Shown: positions 33,175 to 41,033 of the stretch, one piece after another
How positions within the stretch are numbered: position 1 is the first letter of the stretch
Layout: every line of letters starts with the position of its first letter
Assembly (NCBI GenBank): GCA_003507395.1
Contig: DNVW01000008.1
Span: 1 to 42,473, forward strand
From: Clostridiales bacterium
GTDB taxonomy: Bacteria; Bacillota; Clostridia; TANB77; CAG-508
DNA length: 42,473 nucleotides
Reading direction: 5' to 3'
The notes under the pieces: model-generated
Told to the model about the DNA's origin: nothing
What the model saw: only the letters and a program-made list of their open reading frames with translations
The model's database searches: none
Translations under genes and position numbers: made by a program

Positions 33175-33381
33175 ATGAGTACAAATGTACAAATTAATGT
33201 AGTTTCTACAAACATGGAAAAGGATAGTCTTAAAATGAAAGGAGCAGGAATGCTTAAGGAACCAGCAGGTGAGCTTTCAGTCATACATGTAAAACCAGGA
33301 ATAAAAAGAAATTCTAATATATATGGAGAAGACGGACAGTTAGTTGCTAAATTAAACGGAAGAGACGGAAGAGAAAAATAA
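33175..33381 (+). CDS. Small hypothetical protein (68 residues)
   Basis: Short soluble protein with SLKMKGAGMLKEPAG and IHVKPGIKRNSN segments and no membrane helix. TAGGAGG precedes the ATG strongly, and it lies between two genes of the same operon with 11- and 23-base gaps, so it is real despite its size. No family recognised. Confidence 0.65.
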   Translation: MSTNVQINVVSTNMEKDSLKMKGAGMLKEPAGELSVIHVKPGIKRNSNIYGEDGQLVAKLNGRDGREK

Positions 33382-33404
33382 AACCAAAGAAAAGGTGATT
33401 TGAT

Positions 33405-35400
33405 ATGGGATATAAATTAAATAAGGCATTAAAGAAAAGTAAAACAAGTTTAATTATTGCACTAGTACTATGGGTAATTATAACCATAGTACTAGTTTCG
33501 CCTATTTCATATGCTGTAGCTAGATCTATGATAAATAACAAATTTGATTTAAATCAATTTTTAACTGAAATAGGTCCAGCAATAACAAATATATCAACAT
33601 TGGTAAAGGTTTTTTCAGAAGGACATGGACAAACTTTCTGGAAAACTTGGCAAATATTTTCAGTAATTTATTTAGCATTTGCAATAATAGGTATAATTAA
33701 AGCGAGACCAAAACACGAATATACAGATATTGAACACGGCTCTAGTGATTGGAGCGAAGGTGGAGAACAATATAAAGTTCTAAGTAAAAACAAAGGCATA
33801 ATACTTGCACAAGATAATTATTTACCAATAGATAAAAGAGGAAACGTAAATGTTTTGGTAGTTGGACGGTTCTGGTTCTGGTAAATCAGCTTCATACTCT
33901 ATACCTAATGCATATCAAATGTTAGGGTCATACATATTTACAGATCCAAAAGGTGAATTGTATGATAAAACAGCTGGATATTTACAAAAAAATGGATATG
34001 AAATAAAAGTGCTTAACCTAGTAAATCCAGCAAATAGTGATGGATATAATCCACTAATGCATATAGCTAGTGAAATAGATGTAGACGTTATTGCTAATAC
34101 AATAGTAAAAGGACAACAAGCAGAAGGTAATAAGTCAGATCCATATTGGGATGATATGGCAGAAATGCTACTAAAAGCACTTATATACTATTTAATGGCA
34201 GTAAGACCAGAGGAAGAGCAAAACTTAGCAAGTTGTTCAGAATTGGTAAGAGCAGCAAATGCAAATGGAGGTAGTAACTTACTTACAGATTTAATAAATC
34301 AGTTACCATATGATCATCCAGCGAGAATGTACTATAAATCTATAGAAATTGCTCCTGAAAAAACATATGGCTCAATATTAAGTTCATTACAATCTAAATT
34401 AGGTAAATTTGATTCAAAAGAGATTGCAGAAGTAACTTCAACAGATACTATAAATTTTGAAACAATAGGAACAAGAAAAACAGCAGTATATGTAATATCT
34501 TCAGATACACACAAAGCATATGACTTTTTACTTACAATATTCTTTTCACAAATGATTCAACAATTATATGACTTTGCAGACAAAAATGGAGGAAGATTAA
34601 AAGTACCAGCATTTTTTATATTAGATGAGTTTGCGAATATTGGACAAATACCAGACTTTGATAAAAAAATATCAACAAGTAGAAGTAGGGGAATTTCATT
34701 TAGTGTTATATTGCAAAACTTGGATCAATTAGAAGCAGTTTATGAAAAATCTCATGAAACTATTATGGGTAACTGCGATACACATGTATTTTTAGGAAGT
34801 AACTCTTTTAAAACAGTAGAATATTTTTCTAAAGCATTAGGTGAAAAAACTATAACAAGAGATAATATATCGGTAAATAGAGATAAGATGATGAATAGAC
34901 AAGGATATAGTAATTCAGATCAAATAATGGCAAGAGCTCTTATGACACCAGATGAATTAAGAAGAATGGATAATGATTTATGTATTATATATGAAAAAGG
35001 CTTAAAGCCAATAAAAGCTAAAAAATATTATTATTTTGAAACACCTATGATAAAAAAATTAAATGAATATAGGCTTAACCATCTAGAATTTGATGTTGGA
35101 AACAGAGGAGAATGGAGAAAATTTAATCCTAATAATCCATACGTAGCAGAAGAGGAAAATAAAGCAAAAGATTTAAAAGTAGATTCGTTAGATGACTTAT
35201 TTGCAGACGATGCAAATCAAGATAACAATAAAAATAAAGAAGAAATAAAAACTGAAACAAAAACAGCAAATACACAGAATATTGCAGATGCACCAATGTT
35301 ACCCGATGATGAAGAATTTGCATATGATATTCAGAAAGAATTAGAAGCTAAATTTGATGAGTTATTTGGTACAGAAAATGTAGCAAACAAAACAAATTAA
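33405..35400 (+). CDS. VirD4/TraG-type coupling ATPase, needs one +1 frameshift
   Basis: Type IV secretion coupling-protein ATPase, the hexameric pump that brings DNA or protein to a conjugation or secretion channel. The N-terminus has two membrane segments (about 16-40 and 80-100). Codons 1-154 end NVNVLVVG; zero-frame CGG at 33867-33869 is then followed by four codons and TAA. Reading one base later gives GSGSGKS, the Walker A motif, and runs to 35400, making about 664 residues. The rest shows YIFTDPKGELY, AFFILDEFANIG (Walker B) and VILQNLDQLE. The tail is acidic and Asn/Lys-rich. No relaxase or channel genes are adjacent. AAAGGTGAT precedes the ATG. Confidence 0.9.
33867..33869 (+). other. 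+1 frameshift site 3 at the coupling-ATPase Walker A (GGA-CGG-T)
   Basis: Codon 155 in the zero frame is CGG. Reading GGT from 33868 yields the second Gly of VVGGSGSGKS. The eight bases ACGGTTCT are identical to those at site 2. Confidence 0.8.
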
Positions 35401-35410
35401 AATAAAAAAC

Positions 35411-35450
35411 TAAGAAAAGGTATTCTATAAAAAAGAATGCTTTTCTTATT
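35411..35450 (+). terminator. Imperfect terminator after the coupling ATPase
   Basis: AAGAAAAG..ATTC pairs with GAAT..TTTTCTT with a small internal mismatch, followed by ATTGTAT. The T-tract is weak. Confidence 0.5.
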
Positions 35451-35482
35451 GTATAGGAAAAATCTACTATTCTTATATTAAC

Positions 35483-35511
35483 TTGACAAGTGAACAAATA
35501 TACGGTACAAT
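35483..35511 (+). promoter_or_regulatory. Promoter of the SbcD/SbcC-like pair
   Basis: TTGACA (35483-35488), 17 bases, TACAAT (35506-35511), 22 bases before the start codon. Confidence 0.75.
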
Positions 35512-35533
35512 TGCTTTAAAAAAAGGAGGAAAT

Positions 35534-36610
35534 ATGAGATTTGTACACATTGCAGATATGCACTTTGATGCACCATTTGTAGTTTTAAATAGTAGAACTA
35601 ATTTGGGTGAAATACGTAGAATGGAACAAAGAAAAGCACTAAAAAAAGTAATAAACTATATAAAAGAAAATAATATAAAGTATTTATTCATAGCAGGAGA
35701 CTTGTATGAAAATGAACATATAAGGAAAACAACTATCGAATATATAAATAATTTATTTAAAGAAATTCCAAACACAAAAATATTCATTTCTCCTGGTAAC
35801 CATGATCCATATTTAAACAATTCTTTTTATAATACATTTGCATGGACAAAAAATGTAATAATATTTTCACCTAATACGCAGATATATGAAGGAGAAGAAG
35901 TTGATGTTTATGGATTTGCATTTACAGATTTTTATTGTAAAGGTATGAAAATAAGCGAAATAAAAATAAAAAATAAAAATAAATTAAATATTCTATTACT
36001 ACATGGAACAATAGATGGTTCAATTGAAAATGTACAATATAATCCTATGAAAAAAAGTGAATTAAAGCAATTAGGTTTTGATTATATTGCATTGGGACAT
36101 ATTCATAAATTAGATTATAATTCAGAAGAAAACCAAAGAATAGTATACCCAGGATCTACTATTTCATTAGGATTTGACGAATTAGGACAACATGGTATGA
36201 TAGTGGGAAATATAGAAAAAGAAAAAGTAGAATTAGAATTTATACCAATAGATAATAAAGAATTAAAAGAAATAAGCGTAGATATCACAGAAATCAGTGA
36301 CAAAGAAACACTAATAGAACAATTAAATAATTTACAATTAGAGGAAAATTGTTTATATAAAATTATATTAATAGGCAAAAGAAAATTTGAAATTAATATA
36401 TATGATTTATATAAAATGAATTTAAATACAAATATTGTAAAAATAAAAGATAATACCAAACCAGATATCAATGTAGAAGCATTATCTAAAGAAAATAATT
36501 TAAAAGGTTTATTTGTAAAGGAAATATTACAAGAAATAGAAAAAGGAGAAATAGATAAAAGTACTTTAGAAAATGTATTAGAAATAGGCTTAGATATTTT
36601 AGAAAAATAA
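35534..36610 (+). CDS. SbcD/YhaO-like metallophosphoesterase (DNA exonuclease)
   Basis: Predicted 358-residue nuclease subunit of the SbcD/Mre11 superfamily, acting on DNA ends with the ATPase encoded next to it. The metal motifs are present: IADMHFD near 6-12, AGDLYE at 54-59, PGNHD at 87-91, LLHGTID and LGHIHK. The length and pairing match Bacillus YhaO more than SbcD itself. AAAGGAGG precedes ATG 35534. The partner gene begins 12 bases after its stop. Confidence 0.88.
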   Translation: MRFVHIADMHFDAPFVVLNSRTNLGEIRRMEQRKALKKVINYIKENNIKYLFIAGDLYENEHIRKTTIEYINNLFKEIPNTKIFISPGNHDPYLNNSFYNTFAWTKNVIIFSPNTQIYEGEEVDVYGFAFTDFYCKGMKISEIKIKNKNKLNILLLHGTIDGSIENVQYNPMKKSELKQLGFDYIALGHIHKLDYNSEENQRIVYPGSTISLGFDELGQHGMIVGNIEKEKVELEFIPIDNKELKEISVDITEISDKETLIEQLNNLQLEENCLYKIILIGKRKFEINIYDLYKMNLNTNIVKIKDNTKPDINVEALSKENNLKGLFVKEILQEIEKGEIDKSTLENVLEIGLDILEK

Positions 36611-36622
36611 AGGAGAAAAAAT

Positions 36623-38458
36623 TTGAAAGTAGAAGAAATAAAAATAAATGCCTTTGGAACTTTAAAAAATAAAGAGATTAATTTAAGTGATAAAATAAAC
36701 ATTATTCACGGAAAAAACGAAAGTGGTAAGTCTACCCTATTAACATATATAAAAACTGCTTTTTATGGTATTTCTAGGAATAAAAATGGAAAAGAAATTT
36801 CAGATTATGATAAATATAAACCTTGGAGTGGGGAAGAATTTTCAGGGAAAATAAAATATACATTAGATAACGGTGAACAATTTGAAATTTTTAGAGATTT
36901 TAATAAAAAAAATCCCAAAATATATAATGCTAAACTTGAAGATGTAACAAACCAGTTTAATATAGACAAAAAAGAAGGGTCACAATTCTTCTTTGAACAA
37001 GTAGGCATAGATGAGAATATATTTACTTCAACAATAATGGCTGAACAGCTGGAGGTAAAATTAAGTGAGCAGAGACAAAATATATTAATACAAAAAATAG
37101 CCAATATAGCAGGTACAGGTAATTCTAATATGTCATATAATAAAGCCAAAGACAGATTAAATAAAAAACAACTAGATGAAGTCGGAACGGAAAGAACGCA
37201 AGGAAAGCCAATAAATATATTAAAAAATAAAATAAAAAATATAGAACAGATTTTAGGAAAGTTAAACCTGTATAAGGAAAATAAATCTATAATAGAACAA
37301 AACAAAATAAAATTAAAAAATAAAATACAAGAGCAAGAACAAAGAAAAGAACTAATTAAGCAAATAAGTGAATTAAATGGAAAAATTATAATAGAAACCG
37401 AAAAAGCTAATTATAAAAGAAACATAAAAGAAGAAAAAGAGAGTAGAATACAAGAATTAATAAATGAAAAAAATAAATTAATACAAGAAAATAAAAATAA
37501 CAAGACAAATAATAAATTATTTATTATTATATTTCTTGTATTAATAAGTTTGTTAATTGCCAATATAGTGATAATCAAAAATAAATTTATTACATATACA
37601 ACATTAATATTAGTAGGTGCAGAAATAGTAATATATTACTTAGCAAAGGCACAAAAAGAAAAGAGAAAAAAAGAGGTTATAAAAAATAATACAGATTTAA
37701 TAAATACTAAAATAGAGCTTTTAGAAAAGGAAAAAGAAGTAATAGAAGAAGAAATTAAAACTGAAGAAAATGAGCTAAAAGCAGAAAAAGAGCATATAAA
37801 AAATAAATATAATATAGAACTATATGATATAGAAAATAGCAAAAATGATTTAGAACAAATAACAAATGAAATAAATGAAGGAAAAATAAAGTTAAATACT
37901 CTAGAAATAGAAGAAAAAGGAATATCAAGTCAGTTGGAAGAATTAATAACACTACAAGAGGAGCATGAAAATTTAAGTGAACAACTAAAAGAAATAGAAC
38001 AAAAAAATTACGAAATCAATTTAGCAAAGGAATTTTTGGAAAAAGCATATGAAAAAATGAAAATTAATATTACTCCGAAATTTACAGAAAACCTATCACA
38101 AACTATAAAGAACATAACAAATGATAAATACAGTAAAGTAAATATTAATGATGAAAATGGATTAATTATAGAAATGCAAAATGGAGAATATGTATCAGCA
38201 GAAAAATTAAGCATAGGTACAATAGACCAATTATACTTATCCTTAAGAATGTCTATGGTAGAAGAAATTTCTAAAGAAAAAATGCCAATAATTCTAGATG
38301 AGGCTTTTGCATATTATGATGATGAAAGGCTAGAAAATATATTAAAATATTTAATAGAAAGATTTAATAATCATCAATTAATTATTTTTACATGTACAAA
38401 TAGAGAAAAAGAAATATTAAATAAACTAAATTACAAATTTAATAATATAGAACTTTAA
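36623..38458 (+). CDS. SbcC/YhaN-like coiled-coil ATPase with central membrane hairpin
   Basis: Predicted 611-residue Rad50/SbcC-type ATPase. Walker A GKNESGKST is at 30-38; AEQLEVKLSEQR follows in the head; coiled coils flank a pair of membrane helices at about 298-342; and the C-terminal head has LSIGTIDQLYLS (signature) and PIILDEAFAYYDD (Walker B). The membrane hairpin in place of a zinc hook is the YhaN layout, so a membrane-linked DNA-end processing complex with the upstream SbcD-like subunit is likely. The start is TTG with AAGGAG upstream. Confidence 0.88.
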   Translation: MKVEEIKINAFGTLKNKEINLSDKINIIHGKNESGKSTLLTYIKTAFYGISRNKNGKEISDYDKYKPWSGEEFSGKIKYTLDNGEQFEIFRDFNKKNPKIYNAKLEDVTNQFNIDKKEGSQFFFEQVGIDENIFTSTIMAEQLEVKLSEQRQNILIQKIANIAGTGNSNMSYNKAKDRLNKKQLDEVGTERTQGKPINILKNKIKNIEQILGKLNLYKENKSIIEQNKIKLKNKIQEQEQRKELIKQISELNGKIIIETEKANYKRNIKEEKESRIQELINEKNKLIQENKNNKTNNKLFIIIFLVLISLLIANIVIIKNKFITYTTLILVGAEIVIYYLAKAQKEKRKKEVIKNNTDLINTKIELLEKEKEVIEEEIKTEENELKAEKEHIKNKYNIELYDIENSKNDLEQITNEINEGKIKLNTLEIEEKGISSQLEELITLQEEHENLSEQLKEIEQKNYEINLAKEFLEKAYEKMKINITPKFTENLSQTIKNITNDKYSKVNINDENGLIIEMQNGEYVSAEKLSIGTIDQLYLSLRMSMVEEISKEKMPIILDEAFAYYDDERLENILKYLIERFNNHQLIIFTCTNREKEILNKLNYKFNNIEL

Positions 38459-38478
38459 TAGCAAAATACCACAATACC

Positions 38479-38507
38479 TTGAAAAAAGTATATATATAGT
38501 ATATAAT
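38479..38507 (+). promoter_or_regulatory. Promoter of prfA
   Basis: TTGAAA (38479-38484), 17 bases, TATAAT (38502-38507), 32 bases before the ATG. Confidence 0.7.
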
Positions 38508-38539
38508 AAATAGGTCAAATTTATTAAGGAGAGATAAAA

Positions 38540-39601
38540 ATGTTTCAAAAATTAGAGGACGTAGAAAAAAAATATGAGGACCTAACACAAAAAATAAGTG
38601 ATCCAGAAATTATTAACAGACAAAGCGAATGGAAAATGATGATGAAGGAACATGCTGAATTAGAGCCAATAGTAGAAAAATATAGAGAATATAAAAAAAC
38701 AGAAAAAAATATGCAAGATGCTAAAGAAATGATGAACGACCCTGAACTAAAAGAATTAGCAGAAATGGAAATGCTAGAAGCAAAAGAAAAATTACCACAA
38801 ATAGAGGAAGAACTAAAAATATTATTAATACCTAAAGATCCAGACGATGATAAAAACGTAATATGTGAAATAAGAGGCGGTGCAGGAGGCGAGGAAGCAG
38901 CACTATTTGCAGGAACACTATATAGAATGTATTCAATGTATGCAGAAAGAAAACATTGGAAATTGGAAGTATTAAATGAGAACGAAACAGGCCTTGGAGG
39001 ATATAAAGAAATATCATTTATGATTTCTGGAAAAGGAGTATATAGTAGATTAAAGTTTGAAAGTGGTGTACACAGAGTACAAAGAGTCCCAGACACAGAG
39101 GCTAGTGGAAGAATACATACATCAACTGCAACTGTTGCAGTATTACCAGAGGTAGAAGATGTAGATATAGAATTAAATCCTGCTGATATAAAAATGGAGG
39201 TATTTAGATCATCAGGTGCAGGAGGGCAACACGTAAATAAAACATCATCAGCAGTTAGATTAATTCATATACCAACAGGTATGGTAGCAGAATGTCAGAC
39301 AGAAAGATCACAAGTACAAAATAGAGAATATGCAATGAGAATGTTACGCTCACGTTTATATGAAAAAGAAAAGCAGGAAAGAGATGCTAAACTAGCAAAT
39401 GAAAGAAAAAGCCAAGTTGGAAGCGGAGATAGAAGCGAAAAAATAAGAACATACAACTATCCACAAGGACGTATTACGGACCATAGAATAGGACTTTCTA
39501 TTTATCAAATGGAGGACTTCCTAAATGGAAATTTGGACGAAATGATAGATAACCTAATAGCAGCAGACAGAGCAGAAAAGTTAAAGGGATCTGAAGAATA
39601 A
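38540..39601 (+). CDS. prfA: Peptide chain release factor 1
   Basis: Ends translation at UAA and UAG. The 353 residues are the full family length. The catalytic GGQ is at about 228-230 (SGAGGQHVNKT), and the stop-reading P-x-T motif is PDT within RVPDTEASGR near 184-186. AAGGAG is upstream. TAG is used as a stop by several genes here (for example purA), consistent with RF1 activity. Usual neighbours such as prmC or thymidine kinase are absent; it is a single-gene unit with its own promoter and terminator. Confidence 0.97.
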   Translation: MFQKLEDVEKKYEDLTQKISDPEIINRQSEWKMMMKEHAELEPIVEKYREYKKTEKNMQDAKEMMNDPELKELAEMEMLEAKEKLPQIEEELKILLIPKDPDDDKNVICEIRGGAGGEEAALFAGTLYRMYSMYAERKHWKLEVLNENETGLGGYKEISFMISGKGVYSRLKFESGVHRVQRVPDTEASGRIHTSTATVAVLPEVEDVDIELNPADIKMEVFRSSGAGGQHVNKTSSAVRLIHIPTGMVAECQTERSQVQNREYAMRMLRSRLYEKEKQERDAKLANERKSQVGSGDRSEKIRTYNYPQGRITDHRIGLSIYQMEDFLNGNLDEMIDNLIAADRAEKLKGSEE

Positions 39602-39607
39602 AAATGG

Positions 39608-39640
39608 AAAAAATGAATACAATTTAGTATTCATTTTTTC
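39608..39640 (+). terminator. Terminator of prfA
   Basis: AAAAAATGAATAC (39608-39620) pairs with GTATTCATTTTTT (39627-39639) around AATTTA; the T-run is part of the arm. Confidence 0.88.
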
Positions 39641-39779
39641 ATTGTATATTAGACGTTAACTTTTAAAGAAAAGCCACATAGACTTTGTATACATTTTCTC
39701 AATGAAAGCAAAATTAAGATTGAAAAATGTAATTTTTTGTAGTATTATGTATGTATATATAAAGAAAGGGGGATTTGAA

Positions 39780-40199
39780 ATGTATAGTGATTATGGAGCA
39801 AATACTTTATTAGCTACTTCAAAAGTAACATCTAGTGCTGTATGGATAATAATATCAGCAGTATTAGCTATAGTTGGAGGAATAGTATTATACTTTACAT
39901 TTTTAAGTAAAAAAAATGAAAGGAAATTTACAGGATTTTTAGGATGGGTATATGATTTCTTAACATTTAAGAAAATGATAATTGAAAATATATTAAGAAT
40001 ATTATACTTAGTTGCTGCTTTATTTATTACTTTAAGTTCATTTGCATTAATATCAACAAGTTTCTTAAGCTTCCTATTAACATTAGTTATAGGAAATGTA
40101 TTAGCTAGAGTTGGATATGAATTATTATTAATAACACTCGTTATTTGCAAAAACACAACAGAAATAAACAAAAAATTAGATAAAAAAGAAAATGAATAA
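39780..40199 (+). CDS. Small multi-pass membrane protein (DUF4282-like)
   Basis: Predicted 139-residue membrane protein with about three hydrophobic segments (near 15-40, 70-92, 96-122). The end VLARVGYELLLITLVICKNT then TEINKKL resembles the conserved end of DUF4282 proteins, but the match is by eye and uncertain. AAAGGGGGA precedes ATG 39780; earlier in-frame codons lack a site. It is followed by a strong terminator. The function is unknown. Confidence 0.65.
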   Translation: MYSDYGANTLLATSKVTSSAVWIIISAVLAIVGGIVLYFTFLSKKNERKFTGFLGWVYDFLTFKKMIIENILRILYLVAALFITLSSFALISTSFLSFLLTLVIGNVLARVGYELLLITLVICKNTTEINKKLDKKENE

Positions 40200-40206
40200 A
40201 AAGTAC

Positions 40207-40241
40207 AACAAAAAACATCTCTAAAAGAGATGTTTTTTGTT
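40207..40241. terminator. Strong terminator, 15-bp stem
   Basis: AACAAAAAACATCTC (40207-40221) pairs perfectly with GAGATGTTTTTTGTT (40227-40241) around TAAAA. Confidence 0.88.
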
Positions 40242-40505
40242 ATGAAGGAAAATAAATTAATCAAAGATTTGGTATATATACATTCCTTTATATTCCTCAA
40301 AAATTCATTCAAAATTATTAATAAAAGTTTAGAAAACATTTTAGTCAAAATTTGATAGCTGGCTTGATTTTATACAAATAAACAATTATAATTTTTTATA
40401 AGAGTATAAGAGATTTGGTGACAAAAATAGGTAATAGTATAAAAAATAAAACTAAAAATGAACCAAAAAACAAAAGTAAAAGTCTTAATAATAGGAGGAA
40501 GAAAA

Positions 40506-41033
40506 ATGTCAGATTTGGAAAAAGCCATAGATGGAGATAAAGAGGCATTTAGTAGAGTAATAATAAAGAACAAAGAAGCAATGTATAAAACAGCAATTAT
40601 AATATTAAGAAACGAAGATGATGCTTATGATGCATTACAAAATGCATTAATAAAAATGTATAAAAACATAAGCAATTTAGAGAATAAAGAAGCTTTTAAT
40701 GCTTGGAGTAGGAGAATAATTATAAATTGTTGTTATGACTTAATAAACAAAAACAAAAAGGTAATAGATATAACATCAAGATTAACTGAGAATTATGAAG
40801 AGACAACAGAGGATATATATGATTGTGAGGATACACTTGTACAAATTTTAGAGCAAATAAAACCAGAATTAAGGCTTACAGTAACATTATACTATTACAA
40901 TGATTTATCTATTAAGGAAATTGCACAAGTATTACAAATACCAGAAGGAACAGTAAAATCAAGGCTGGCGGTAGCAAGAGAAAAATTATATGAGATTTTG
41001 ATAAAAGAAAGGAGGGAGATAAATGATAAGTGA
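40506..41033 (+). CDS. ECF-type RNA polymerase sigma factor
   Basis: Predicted 175-residue sigma-70 family (ECF) factor. Region 2 spans about 20-85 (NEDDAYDALQNALIKMYKNI, AFNAWSRRIIINCC), then a short linker and region 4 near 115-165 (LSIKEIAQVLQIPEGTVKSR), a clear helix-turn-helix. AGGAGG precedes ATG 40506. The gene overlaps the start of the downstream membrane protein by 11 bases, the usual sign of a sigma/anti-sigma pair. ECF promoters are often self-recognised; I did not find a convincing match upstream. Confidence 0.92.
   Translation: MSDLEKAIDGDKEAFSRVIIKNKEAMYKTAIIILRNEDDAYDALQNALIKMYKNISNLENKEAFNAWSRRIIINCCYDLINKNKKVIDITSRLTENYEETTEDIYDCEDTLVQILEQIKPELRLTVTLYYYNDLSIKEIAQVLQIPEGTVKSRLAVAREKLYEILIKERREINDK

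Noticed and set aside
24058..33869. The three frameshifts as sequencing or assembly errors
   Set aside because: Possible but disfavoured: all three are the same change (C before GG after A), none is in a homopolymer, and they produce the only CGG codons in the window. Raw reads would settle it.
33862..35400. A separate ATPase gene starting with TTG at 33862
   Set aside because: It would start inside the Walker A strand, lacks a site, and the upstream frame supplies exactly the missing N-terminal membrane domain.
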